Positions 10,743 to 20,454 are shown, numbered from the stretch's first letter. The stretch: 26,386 bases of DNA from Phoronis australis (GCA_002633005.1 NMRA01000180.1:294651-321036), one strand, 5' to 3'. Notes: generated by a model from the sequence alone, not told the origin. Translations and numbers: made by a program.

Positions 10743-11723
10743 NNNNNNNNNNNNNNNNNNNNNNNNNNNNNNNNNNNNNNNNNNNNNNNNNNNNNNNNNN
10801 NNNNNNNNNNNNNNNNNNNNNNNNNNNNNNNNNNNNNNNNNNNNNNNNNNNNNNNNNNNNNNNNNNNNNNNNNNNNNNNNNNNNNNNNNNNNNNNNNNNN
10901 NNNNNNNNNNNNNNNNNNNNNNNNNNNNNNNNNNNNNNNNNNNNNNNNNNNNNNNNNNNNNNNNNNNNNNNNNNNNNNNNNNNNNNNNNNNNNNNNNNNN
11001 NNNNNNNNNNNNNNNNNNNNNNNNNNNNNNNNNNNNNNNNNNNNNNNNNNNNNNNNNNNNNNNNNNNNNNNNNNNNNNNNNNNNNNNNNNNNNNNNNNNN
11101 NNNNNNNNNNNNNNNNNNNNNNNNNNNNNNNNNNNNNNNNNNNNNNNNNNNNNNNNNNNNNNNNNNNNNNNNNNNNNNNNNNNNNNNNNNNNNNNNNNNN
11201 NNNNNNNNNNNNNNNNNNNNNNNNNNNNNNNNNNNNNNNNNNNNNNNNNNNNNNNNNNNNNNNNNNNNNNNNNNNNNNNNNNNNNNNNNNNNNNNNNNNN
11301 NNNNNNNNNNNNNNNNNNNNNNNNNNNNNNNNNNNNNNNNNNNNNNNNNNNNNNNNNNNNNNNNNNNNNNNNNNNNNNNNNNNNNNNNNNNNNNNNNNNN
11401 NNNNNNNNNNNNNNNNNNNNNNNNNNNNNNNNNNNNNNNNNNNNNNNNNNNNNNNNNNNNNNNNNNNNNNNNNNNNNNNNNNNNNNNNNNNNNNNNNNNN
11501 NNNNNNNNNNNNNNNNNNNNNNNNNNNNNNNNNNNNNNNNNNNNNNNNNNNNNNNNNNNNNNNNNNNNNNNNNNNNNNNNNNNNNNNNNNNNNNNNNNNN
11601 NNNNNNNNNNNNNNNNNNNNNNNNNNNNNNNNNNNNNNNNNNNNNNNNNNNNNNNNNNNNNNNNNNNNNNNNNNNNNNNNNNNNNNNNNNNNNNNNNNNN
11701 NNNNNNNNNNNNNNNNNNNNNNN
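10743..11723. other. Assembly gap (981 Ns)
   Basis: Undetermined bases. Both flanks carry members of the same inverted-repeat family (10591 and 11739), so repeat content may have caused the break. Nothing can be said about what lies inside. Confidence 1.
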
Positions 11724-11738
11724 AATTGCTGACTAGCA

Positions 11739-11900
11739 CATGCGCGCACCTCTGGCAGAGGGGCTGGGGGGGGGGGGGCGAATGCACAAAGCACAGGCCT
11801 TGAACAAACCCAGTTTACCAGTTTTTTTTAGTAATAAGGTCCACAAAGCCAAATATTCGAGACCGCTGGATCCCTGCATTTTAGGCTGGGTGTGCGCATG
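11739..11900. mobile_element. CATGCGCGCACCC inverted-repeat element, copy 3 (162 bp)
   Basis: Left end CATGCGCGCACC at 11739-11750, right end GGGTGTGCGCATG at 11888-11900, complementary apart from one base. It carries the family's AGTAATAAGGTCCAC motif and the TTTTAGGCTGGGTG right border. A 13-base G run sits at 11766-11778. No clear target-site duplication is seen. Confidence 0.7.
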
Positions 11901-13419
11901 TGGCGAAATTCTGATTATTCCAGTGCCGTGGCCCTCTAACTCAAAATCCTGGATCCTCCCCTGGAATGGTTCACAAATACGTCCAAAAACGGGATCTTGA
12001 CATTTACAGGAAGCTCGTAGGTAAACTTCATTTCAGAGTGACGCTCAAGTTCATCAGGTACGGATAACAAGTCATCCAAAGCACAAAACAATATTGTCTA
12101 CACTCGCCGGTACATAGATAGGTGTCGTGTATTTAATCGATTTTGCATATTGGAAAACTTGCTCCCGAAATAAAGCCAAAGTAATACCTCAAAAACAAGA
12201 CATAGCAGTGGGAACTCTTGAAGAAAGACTGTGTGTTGTCTAGACTAAGGACTGTTAAGTAGCTACTTGTGGACGAGTTGAAGGGAAGTTTTCGGGTGAG
12301 TAGCCTAATTTTAATGCAGTGTACTCAGCTTCAACATCCGGCCGACTTGCGATGTAAATCATGGGAATTGAACCGAGTCTGTAGGACTTCGATAGTAGAA
12401 AACATTTGTAATGTGTGGCAATTTTCGTAGGGGTGACTCAAGAGGGTCCGGACCCCCTGTTTACCCTTAATTTTAGTGATATCAAATCTAGAATTTTCAA
12501 ATTGTTTACTTGGACCCCTTTTTTAAAAAATCCTTTGTAAGACCCCCTTTTAAAAAACCTGGATCCGCCTCTGTTTTCTCATAACCTGGTACCTCACTGA
12601 AATCGTATATGTTCCTGTGTGAATGAGATGTCTTCAAATGGGAGTCCAGTAAATAATTTTTTCAAAAAATAATACTACTTCATACTCGCCGCCTCTTTCG
12701 TTGCGGTATACCTCACTGCTAGCGTGACTCTAGCCTAGTCACAACCTAAGGTGTCACCTATCATTATTTCAAAAGGTAGTGTAAGCCTCCGGCCCACATC
12801 ACACATTCGGCTTAAACAGTTGACAACAAGGTCACAAATCAGATATAGAATACTATTTACAATAAAATGACCAGGCAACTTCTTTGTGCCACTGGCGAAA
12901 CACTTTTAACAAAAATGAGCTAACAAAAGTCTTGTAATGACTTATCCATTCGGTGATGACATAAAACTGATAAAGTAGAATAAATATTGTGAGGTGTATT
13001 TTTTCCTAAAATGTCAATGCAAAATGTAAAAATAAACACGAGAAGCTCATTTACAATTTTACGTTTATCTAAGCTACGTGTAGAACAAAAAATACAGAAG
13101 AGCTCCTCTCTGGGGGTATTAACTTGCCCTCCTTGTTCAATCTGGAGATAGAGGCGCGAACATCGAAAGACAGCAAGAACAGTCCTAACATGACGATTAT
13201 ACATATGTGTTGTCACAGACATCAAGTCGTTCGGCACTGTCCAAGGAGCCAAGTGAAACGGCGCATTGATATAAATTACAGTGAACATTTAAACACTTTT
13301 CCGTTTATGTTAACATTTCTCTGGTTTTAATCTCTGCATTGCATCTATAGGATACAATTCGTCAGTTTGCTCAGAAAATGAATATTAAAGTAATTATAGA
13401 TGTAAAGTTAGCTCACATT
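11901..13419. other. Intergenic stretch
   Basis: No gene is recognised. The longest open frame (12920-13288, minus, 122 codons) has no domain that I recognise and no splice context, so it is not called. A repeat fragment at 12444-12573 is listed separately. Confidence 0.45.
12444..12573 (-). repeat. Dispersed-repeat fragment with AGAGGCGGATCCAGG end
   Basis: On the minus strand it starts CAGAGGCGGATCCAGG (12573-12558). Two T-rich/A-rich steps then end in GGGGGTC and GGGGTCC, and a 12-bp perfect palindrome GGGTCCGGACCC follows (12444-12455). Related ends are at 817-830 and 26256-26271. It is probably a non-autonomous dispersed element; the family was not identified. Confidence 0.55.
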
Positions 13420-13619
13420 TTTAAAATTCTTCACCCATTAAAACTTCTTCATGGGATTTACTTTATATTTCCAGATTAATGTCAGGACCGCTGCGATGTT
13501 TGGCTCTATTGGGTGACATCATTCCAGTTTTTGGAGACGAGATACATCTAGAGATGGCGCCATGTCCGAAACGTTTCCGGGTCACGCGCATTTTTCAGTG
13601 ATATTATTCGAAAGTAATA
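13420..13619. repeat. Duplicated block C, first copy (200 bp)
   Basis: Matches 14023-14222 over its whole length with no indel and, by my count, seven substitutions, all in the first 110 bases. After 13619 the two copies differ completely. No coding feature was found. Confidence 0.92.
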
Positions 13620-14021
13620 CCAAGGAGTGTACGAGTATAGGAGAGTTCACTCAGCCATTTTACCATTCGCCGCAATGGTTACCAGTCGAAACACTAGCGC
13701 TCCAAGCGGTGAATAATCAATACTTACTTAGGAGCGCAGTCCGAACAATGTAAACACTGATGAATTCATACTTTAATGACGTTCAACGTGCAATAAAATT
13801 ACTGTGTGATTGAAAATGGTTAGAATACGTAAACTAACATCCACTTATAATCGAATGAGAATGAAAATGTGTATTTTAATCAATATTAAAGTGTATTTGT
13901 TTTTATTCTTTTGAAGCTCCCTTCAAAATCTATCATCGGTTTTGTTTCATAATTGAGTTCTTAACAAGGCAAATTATCTTTCCTTATAACAGTTCATACC
14001 TCCATGGACAATAAAATTTGA
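13620..14021. other. Unique stretch between the two copies of block C
   Basis: About 400 bases without a recognisable gene or repeat. It lies between the end of the first copy and the N at 14022, so it may be sequence present in only one allele. Confidence 0.4.
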
Positions 14022-14022
14022 N
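14022..14022. other. Single-N assembly junction
   Basis: Isolated N followed immediately by the second copy of block C. Confidence 0.8.
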
Positions 14023-14222
14023 TTTAAAATTCGTCACCCATTAAAGCTACTTCATGGGATTTACTTTATATTTTCAGATTAATGTCAGGACCGCTGTGAT
14101 GTTTGGCTCTACTGGGTGACGTCATTCCAGTTTTTGGAGACGAGATACATCTAGAGATGGCGCCATGTCCGAAACGTTTCCGGGTCACGCGCATTTTTCA
14201 GTGATATTATTCGAAAGTAATA
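14023..14222. repeat. Duplicated block C, second copy (200 bp)
   Basis: Begins one base after the N at 14022 and repeats 13420-13619 at equal length. It is the clearest of the three N-linked duplications. Confidence 0.92.
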
Positions 14223-14315
14223 TGAATTAGTCTTAGATGTTATTTTTGGATAGGACTATCTTCTTCGTTGAAGTTAATAGCTTTCGCCGATAAATCAAAG
14301 CCAGTGATTTAATTT

Positions 14316-14526
14316 CATGCGCGCACCCCAGTTGGCGAAGTGAGCAAAAAGGTCTGCCTCAGAGAAAGAAGTCCGAGAAAACGAGACAAAAGTCCACAGG
14401 ATTTCGGCGCTAATGCGCAATTCATAGGTCTGAACGTACATGTAGTACCCCAGGTTTTTTGTGTTTGTTTTTTCACTAAAAGATCCACATACTGAACCCC
14501 TTTATACTAGGCTGGGTGCGCGCATG
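14316..14526. mobile_element. CATGCGCGCACCC inverted-repeat element, copy 4 (211 bp, complete)
   Basis: Both ends are intact: CATGCGCGCACCC at 14316-14328 and its exact complement GGGTGCGCGCATG at 14514-14526. With one extra base the complementarity reaches the next CAG/CTG. This is the best-preserved member of the family and can serve as its reference. It has no open frame of note, so it is probably a non-autonomous DNA transposon. Flanking target-site duplication is unclear. Confidence 0.8.
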
Positions 14527-15421
14527 TATTATACACTTACAATACTATGTGAAGTTTACTTGCGGCAACTAAAAATGCTGGACTATGAGCTCTGGAGTTC
14601 CATTTATGATTGGGGTTCAGGCTGAACTCAGAAAATCAGATTAGTCTCGCCGATAATGTCACCTATAAGGTTACCATGGGTCTTTAAAAGAGAGTTTCTT
14701 GAAACCAGCAATTTACTGTAAAAACCAGAGAGCTACATACGTGCATATGTAAACCTATGTGTTTACACGAAAGTGAATAAATGACAAGAAGCAAACCATA
14801 TGCAAACGAATTTCACACATTTTGGGACCTGAAGTACCGTTTTGAAGGTACCGATAAATTACCGTGACGAGAGCTCCGCAACGCGCTGAAATGCGCCCAC
14901 GGCACCTATGGAGCAATGTACGTTAGTTAGGGGCGTTTATTAGTGACCTGCGGCAAGTTGCCTGCGGGCAATTTCAATCAATGTCACATACTTTGCCTAG
15001 TCATCAAGAAGTGTCTCGAGAATTTAGTGGCCACGATTATAATTATCATACCCATCCTCCAAAAATCTCCTGAAGAAAGGCTTGAACTGGAACAGAGTTG
15101 GAGTGTTGAGGTGCATGGAGAAATTGTGTGATAATCTGATATGTAAAAATTGTTTGAATGAAGTGCCGTTCTGCTGACTGAATGCCGCCAGAGGGAGCTA
15201 CGCACCGCTTGATAACGTCGCTGGTTCCCTGCTTGGCGCTAGGTGGTCGGTAGCCAGCGCGCTGGCTAAGCACGAAGGGGACCAGCGATAACTGGCACAA
15301 TATGGCATAATTTCATGGCCGCGCCTCGTCCTCAGGGTAAGTTCTAGATAAATACGATCGCCAAACTGCATGGAGCACACGTATCCCCAGACCCACTTCC
15401 TTAACCGTTCATACACGTCAC
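14527..15421. other. Intergenic stretch upstream of the Penelope fragment
   Basis: No gene is called. An open frame at 14943-15131 and overlapping minus-strand frames at 14984-15300 carry no recognisable domain. A perfect palindrome lies at 15251-15268. The reverse-transcriptase half of the Penelope-like element, expected here, is not detectable, so the element downstream is 5'-truncated. Confidence 0.45.
15251..15268. repeat. Perfect 18-bp palindrome
   Basis: TAGCCAGCG followed by its exact reverse complement, in a locally GC-rich patch. Confidence 0.95.
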
Positions 15422-16405
15422 GTGCCTATGCTCCATTTTCGGCGTGCGTGTGTGGACTTTTCTGACAACGTCTGCACTCAGACCCTCGGAAGGAGGTGGA
15501 GTCGGATAGGGGTTGCTCCACGAAACTCCACGCCGGGGGTACACACATCCGGTTTCAATGTGAACAGTATACCAAGTAGCAATTTTACAGAACAATGGCA
15601 GCCATTCGAAAAGGCGATTGTCCAGGTTTGGGATATGTGCTGGCTGGCGACAGTAGTACTTGAGTACTATCTAATTCAACGTCATTTCCCCTTACATCTT
15701 AAACACAAACAGTTTGACAAAGTCCGCTCAATTACTCGAAATGAATCTTTAAGAACTAAAACTAAAGGCAATACTACTAATAGAATACCTTTCATAACTA
15801 TGTTCAATCCATGTTTAAACGGAATTAGCCACGTCTTCAAAAAACATCTTTCTACACTGCATATTTCCCCTCAAATGAAAAACCTATTTCCTCATCCCCC
15901 TATAATTTCTTGGAGAAAATGTAAAAATCTAAAAAATTATTTAGTTAAAGCTAATATCGACAATATACACCAAACTGACAAACCTATTGGCAACACACAA
16001 TGTAACAAAACTAGGTGTAAAATGTGTAACTTCATCAACGATAGCACTTTTTTCCAGTCTTCCCAAACCAATGAAAACTTTGAAATAAAACATTATTCTG
16101 ATTGCACCACCAACAATATTATTTACCTTATAACTTGTAAAAAATGTTCTATCCAATACGTAGGACAAACTCAACATAATCTACAAACTCGGTTTCGTAA
16201 TCATAGATTTAACATAATACATAAAAACATTTCTGATACTGTAGGTAATCATTTCAATTCCAAAAACCATAATATTCAAGATCTTTCTGTACAAATAATA
16301 GAAAAACTCCAACACCCCAGTACCCCTCACAGACTTAAAAGAGAACAATATTGGATAGACAAACTGAATACAATAGAACCTCATGGATTGAACATAAAAA
16401 CTTAA
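15422..16405 (+). CDS. Penelope-like element fragment: linker plus GIY-YIG endonuclease
   Basis: A 327-codon open frame. From about residue 84 (15671) it follows the pattern of the C-terminal part of Penelope-like retroelement proteins, including RIPFITMFNPCL (121-132), a PPIISWRKCKNL block (159-170) and a Cys-rich segment with C194, C199, C202, C228, C239 and C242. The GIY-YIG nuclease follows: IYL at 234-236, YVG at 246-248, R257/H261 in the RFRNHR segment, E308 in REQYWI and the terminal GLN motif near 322-324. In this family the nuclease nicks target DNA for reverse transcription. Residues 1-83 look unrelated and are probably chance read-through. No reverse-transcriptase domain precedes it, so this is a 5'-truncated copy, unlikely to be mobile. 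The long open frame suggests a fairly recent insertion. Confidence 0.85.
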   Translation: MPMLHFRRACVDFSDNVCTQTLGRRWSRIGVAPRNSTPGVHTSGFNVNSIPSSNFTEQWQPFEKAIVQVWDMCWLATVVLEYYLIQRHFPLHLKHKQFDKVRSITRNESLRTKTKGNTTNRIPFITMFNPCLNGISHVFKKHLSTLHISPQMKNLFPHPPIISWRKCKNLKNYLVKANIDNIHQTDKPIGNTQCNKTRCKMCNFINDSTFFQSSQTNENFEIKHYSDCTTNNIIYLITCKKCSIQYVGQTQHNLQTRFRNHRFNIIHKNISDTVGNHFNSKNHNIQDLSVQIIEKLQHPSTPHRLKREQYWIDKLNTIEPHGLNIKT

Positions 16406-17196
16406 AATATGTCATTGAATTTTTTACGCAAAAATGTATCATTTTCATTACACCATATCTTATATGTCAATTGTCATTTCGTGTTTGATTTTACTTTATT
16501 TCTGTTTTTGTTGATAAAGGAAGTTGTTACCTCCGAAAATTTCAAATTTCAGTTGATCCATTCTTGTTGTTTTATTTACCGATTTATAATCTTCATTTCA
16601 CGAAACAAGAGTATCCTTGGGAGGATCTGGATCGCCTTATTTAGTTTCAGATATATTTTCTACGTTATCCAGTTTCAAAGAAATTGTTGAACAAACCACT
16701 GCTGACACCATGACAATATTATAAGTCAAGACTTGTATTGTGAAGATCAAATGAAACAACAAGCAAGATGGTCACATTCATTTTAAGATATATAAATTTA
16801 GAAAAAAAAACTCATAGTGTCACCGTTTTCAACAAGTATGCTCTTAAGCATAAAAATATTAAAATAATTTAAACATTCAACAGACCTTTGAAAGCCCTAA
16901 GCTCATAGCTGAGACACCTTATAACATACCCATTTACACAAACTTTTATATCAAATTAGATTCCAAAAAAATTCTATGAAATTTGCTAACTTCTCAGTTA
17001 TAAAATGGGCAGTTAGAAACCAGCTCAACTGCCGATAAAAATATATCACAGACTGGCACGCATTTACAGACAGAATGACTACTAAGTACCCGGAAAACGT
17101 AGGGTGAGAACATTTAAAAGAACACAATCACACATCTATATCAGTCTGCTACGGTACACAAAAACTCTTCAAGTAAATACTTAACACCTGCCTCCT
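16406..17196. other. 3' flank of the Penelope fragment and intergenic DNA
   Basis: AT-rich. The first 150-250 bases after the stop are probably the element's 3' untranslated region. An open frame at 16409-16690 lies here but is a run of AT-rich hydrophobic codons with no recognisable motif. No poly(A) tail marks the end of the insertion. The 3' end of the minus-strand receptor gene could reach into this stretch, but no poly(A) signal was found close to its stop codon. Confidence 0.45.
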
Positions 17197-17312
17197 GTTC
17201 AGTAGTGCTAGGACCTCGCTAAAAAGCAAGACTAGGTGAGATATTGCCGTGTATCTTGAATGAGAAGACGTGACTTTGGTTAGATTTTAGCTAGGTCCTA
17301 GCGTTACTGAAC
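17197..17312. mobile_element. Small fold-back element with 28-bp inverted ends (116 bp)
   Basis: Arms 17197-17224 and 17285-17312 are reverse complements with three mismatches, sharing GCTAGGACCT and GCTAAAA. About 60 bases lie between. Size and symmetry fit a miniature inverted-repeat element; a structured 3'-UTR hairpin of the neighbouring minus-strand gene is an alternative. Confidence 0.8.
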
Positions 17313-17338
17313 TGAACGCAAGCCTGGTATCACTAGAT

Positions 17339-17541
17339 GCTATTCCTAGAGACCACGCTCACCCCATAAAATTATTTGCTATTCCTAGAGACCATGCTCA
17401 CCCCATAAAATTATTTGCATAAAATTATTTGCTATTCCTAGAGACCACGTTCAACCCATAAAATTATTTGCTATTCCTAGAGACCACGCTCACCCCATAA
17501 AATTATATGCTATTCCTAGAGACCATGCTCATCACATAAAA
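17339..17541. repeat. 39-bp tandem repeat, about five units
   Basis: Units start at 17339, 17378, 17431, 17470 and 17509 (the last partial). A 14-base partial unit is wedged at 17417-17430. Each unit contains GCTATTCCTAGAGACCA and CACCCCATAAAATTATTT-like halves with few substitutions. The array lies 136-338 bases beyond the stop codon of the minus-strand receptor gene, so it is probably in that gene's 3' untranslated region or just downstream. Confidence 0.92.
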
Positions 17542-17676
17542 TGACACCCCGTGACAAGCCAACTTGTAGAAACTGAACCTCAGAACCTTTATGCTCAGTT
17601 TTCCAAAAAATTCTATACTGTACAGAAAAAAAAGAGTTAAAACAGCTGTCAACACTAACTCTTAGTCTTCCGCTTA

Positions 17677-17787
17677 CTAAACAACTTTGGCCCGTGTGTC
17701 CTCCATGTGATCTACTGCTGGAGCCATGGCCGCTGTTCTGTTGGTCACCAAGACGGTCCCAGTTGATGCTCCTGGGTGCACTGCTTC
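17677..17787 (-). CDS. TNF-receptor-like gene, last coding exon
   Basis: The terminal exon encodes 36 residues and a TAG stop (17677-17679). Upstream on the minus strand is a strong acceptor, GTGTTTTTCACAG, ending at 17788. It is entered in phase 0, exactly as the donor of exon 18558-18643 requires. The peptide starts EAVHPGASTG and ends EDTRAKVV; it is the distal part of the predicted cytoplasmic tail. I see no death domain and no standard TRAF-binding box; the only weak candidate is a P-T-Q sequence at the preceding exon border. The 3' untranslated region would run leftward into the 39-bp tandem repeat. The exon is short, and support comes from splice sites and phase, not from homology. Confidence 0.7.
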   Translation of the reverse strand, partial: EAVHPGASTGTVLVTNRTAAMAPAVDHMEDTRAKVV

Positions 17788-18557
17788 CTGTGAAAAACAC
17801 AATTGACTGAGAAATGATCCCGGAAAATGTTCAAATTTGGCAAACTTGGGAGCATTACATCTTGGAAATGGCTGAAGGGACTCATGTGAAATTTCTTCTG
17901 GTGGATCAATTTTTTTTCTTTTCTTCTTTTTTATTTTTCTTTTTTCTTTTGTTTCCTTTTTTTCAAGTTTAATAGATAACCAAATAAGTGATTACATAAT
18001 AAAAACAAGTCCTTACAGATATGCATCACCAGTGGTACCTAGTAATCTAGCGCTGACTGAGCCACGTTCATACGTTTCACACACACGCACACACAAATCC
18101 TGCTCATATTGTATACTAAATATTGCGCTAGAATATGGTTGTTAAAATTTGCCATTCGGTTTAAAAATATTCTAAGCATCCATTTTTGTGAAAATATGCT
18201 TATTACTCATAAGTTGCATAAAAAACGAAAATGAAAACTGTAACAGCCGGAGATTTCATCTTGATCATTTATGTGAAGTGAATTTGGTCATGCTATTCAT
18301 ACCATTGCTTTGCTATCAATGTAACTTTTTTTTCTAAATTTTAATAAAAAGATAGGGTCGCGTGACCTATTTAATGACAGCTAGGTAAAAGTCTAATTCT
18401 ATAAGCTTTCTACATTGAGAAAATATTTAGTTTTACTGAATTAAAATTTATAGCTTTATCAATATTTGGCTAAATACAGACTTGATGATCAAGTCCTAAA
18501 AAACGTTTACACTACATCTAAACAGTGGTACACAAAAGGGGTGTTCATTGCACTAAC
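17788..18557 (-). other. Intron of the receptor-like gene (before the last exon)
   Basis: Contains a long pyrimidine-rich tract on the plus strand (17910-17964, T with interspersed C), a short CA-rich microsatellite (18078-18097) and otherwise AT-rich sequence. No other gene is seen. Confidence 0.6.
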
Positions 18558-18643
18558 CACTTGAGTTGGATGCTTGGCATCAGCTAAAGAAAGAAATTCA
18601 TCAGGTCTTGCAGCAGCATGAAGTGGTTGAGCAACTTCAGGTC
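18558..18643 (-). CDS. TNF-receptor-like gene, cytoplasmic-tail exon
   Basis: An 86-base exon. The acceptor TTTTACTTTCTAG is immediately upstream (ends at 18644) and the donor is GTTAGT (18557 downward). It is entered with two bases (GA) that complete a Gly codon with the single G left by exon 20197-20454, then encodes 28 residues starting PEVAQPLHAAARPDEF and ending in HPTQV, leaving phase 0. In the other two frames there are early stops (TGA, TAG), so only the frame demanded by the upstream exon is open. The residues are hydrophilic, as expected inside the cell. No catalytic or adaptor-binding motif is certain. Confidence 0.72.
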
Positions 18644-20196
18644 CTAGAAAGTAAAAATCAAGAAATTTTTTACTTCAACAGGGCACAATTCAACTTTACA
18701 AGACAGAAAAGAAGTGAAAGATCAATTCTTTCAACGAAATAAGTGGAAATTATTGCAATGCTAGACACCAAACTTGTGGGTGTCCTGGGACCCATGACCA
18801 GCATCAGCCTAAGTTAAGCCATGTAAGCAACAACTGTGAGCAACCAAGTGAGCACTACTTGTAACTCCCTCACTTGAGACGAGTGCATTATATCAGATAG
18901 TGCATTATCCCAGATAAGCTATGATGCTGTGGCAACAGGAGAGGCTCCAGGGGTCTGTTTCATGAAATGTGACTTAACACTCAAGTCAGAAATTTGGTCT
19001 TATACTCCACACAATCATTTCAGAAAGATACTCAAATCCCACTTGCCTTAAGAAAAAGTGCAAAGTCTTTGAAAATACACCGTAAAGATAGCAGCTAGCT
19101 ACAGAGATTAATTTCTGTAAATTATCACTAGATGTGATGCTCTCGCCATTACTCATTTAAACCTTTTACCAGCAATAGTGAGCATAAAACCAAATTACTG
19201 TCTTAAGACTTAAGTCATTTTCATGAAACAGAACTTTGGCCTGACATCTTTTCTCAACCTAAAATTCAATATTTTTTTGGTTTGCTGTTGTCTTAATCCT
19301 AGATACGTTATGTGCGTAAGCACATAATGGTTCACAAAGATAGGTGCTGAATCCTACTTTGCACTTAATGACCCTTAAATTCCAGCCACAAAATCAAGTT
19401 CTAGCTCACTCGAGATTTCATATTCAAGCTTGAAATTATATTAATTTAAAAGTCAGTTTCCTAAAAATTTTGGAGTCGTCAATTGTGAAGTTTGTAAATC
19501 ACCGGGTAATGAAAAGAAGAAAAATTGTTTCATTTACAACTGTGATGGTCAGAGACACAAATAAACCAAACTAACAGGCAGACAATGGCTGGTTGGATGA
19601 AGAAATTTAGGATGGTCTAGAAAATAATCAAGTCTAAACCTATCATGCTGTGCTTATATAATCATAATTTTATTCCACTTGCTAATTCGATCTTTAAGAC
19701 CATTCTAACTTCAGCGAAGTCCTGCTTATGAAATGGTCTAAATCACCTTTCGCATCAGGCCTAAAATAAGTGGTCGCAAAAGAATCCTTATACACCATCA
19801 AATTCTGTATTCCAAAAGGCCCTTGAGGTTATCGGGCCTAGCCCGAGTCTATTACATAAATGAAGCATCACTACCCTCAACAACAGTAGAAGGAAATAGA
19901 ACATATGCCTCCCCCTCCACAATGTGCAAACCATTCACATAATGTCCCTTAAGTTCTACCCAAATACTGGAATAAAAATTCTCTGACAACTGTTTACATG
20001 TACAAAAAATGTCAGAACCCAAAATCAGACTGAGATCAACTTCGATTATTTTCAGTGAACTTTTTACTTTTAAGTATTAAAATACGAATACATTAAGGGA
20101 TAATTAGCACTTGAGTTTTGTTAATTACGAAGGCACGGAATCTCTGAGAAAGTTGAGTCATAAAATCCCCTGCCCAAAAGGCGCCAATACTTTTAC
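18644..20196 (-). other. Intron of the receptor-like gene with an embedded MITE
   Basis: About 1.55 kb without a coding signal. It holds an inverted-repeat element (18954-19232) and an 8-bp-arm hairpin (TTATGTGC GTAA GCACATAA) at 19308-19327. The remainder is AT-rich. Confidence 0.6.
18954..19232. mobile_element. Inverted-repeat element with TCTGTTTCATGAAA ends (279 bp)
   Basis: The left end starts TCTGTTTCATGAAATGTGAC (18954) and the right end, read in reverse complement from 19232, starts TCTGTTTCATGAAAATGAC. Both continue with TTAA and CTTAAGTC-like steps. Non-coding interior. It looks like a non-autonomous element (MITE) in the gene's intron. No clear target-site duplication. Confidence 0.7.
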
Positions 20197-20454
20197 CTTC
20201 TTCCTCTATTTCGTTCCTTCGCTGAAACCAAGACTTGTGAAGTTTAACCAGCCATCCTTTCTTGAGGATGTATAGCACCACTATTACCAGTAGACACATT
20301 ACAGCCAAAATTAGAAGTACGAGAAATACAACGAAAAGTGGTGACATGCCATCTTGTGCAGAAGGTGAGGTATCTGGCAGGTTTGTGCTGAGGGTTGTGA
20401 CCTTTTGAGGTATCTCATGGACTGGTGATGGGGTTGAAACAAGTGGCCAGAAGG
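20197..20454 (-). CDS. TNF-receptor-like gene, stalk and transmembrane exon
   Basis: A 258-base exon. Acceptor CTTTTCTTTCAG ends at 20455; donor GTAAAAGT begins at 20196. It is entered after one base from the cysteine-rich exon (C plus CC gives Pro) and left with one base, matching the next exon. It encodes a Ser/Thr/Pro-rich stalk of about 35 residues (FWPLVSTPSPV onward), a single strongly hydrophobic helix of about 25 residues (20338-20264, LFVVFLVLLILAVMCLL core), then a basic juxtamembrane stretch (KKGWLVKLHKSWFQRR) and acidic EIEEE. Hydrophobic helix followed by Lys/Arg fixes the orientation as N-terminus outside. An internal ATG (20347) could suggest a short separate protein, but the frame stays open up to the acceptor. 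A decayed second copy lies at 20915-21120 and 22355-22404. Confidence 0.82.

Noticed and set aside
10477-11794. Very long open frames across the assembly gap on both strands
   Set aside because: They consist almost entirely of undetermined bases; only the flanks are real and those are repeat sequence.
12920-13288. 122-codon minus-strand open frame as a gene
   Set aside because: No recognised domain, no splice or promoter context, and composition like the surrounding non-coding DNA.
15180-15200. CTCF-like site (GCCGCCAGAGGGAGC)
   Set aside because: Resembles the core of the known vertebrate motif, but a single match of this length in a repeat-rich region is not enough evidence.
16409-16690. 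93-codon hydrophobic open frame after the GIY-YIG fragment
   Set aside because: AT-rich 3' flank of the retroelement giving Phe/Leu/Ile-rich codons; no motif and no splice support.
17339-17541. CRISPR-like array of 39-bp units
   Set aside because: Units are contiguous with no spacers apart from one partial unit; a simple tandem repeat.
20093-20347. Separate 84-residue membrane protein starting at the ATG at 20347
   Set aside because: The same frame is open upstream to a good acceptor at 20455 and a good donor lies inside at 20196; it is an internal exon and the last 34 residues are intron read-through.
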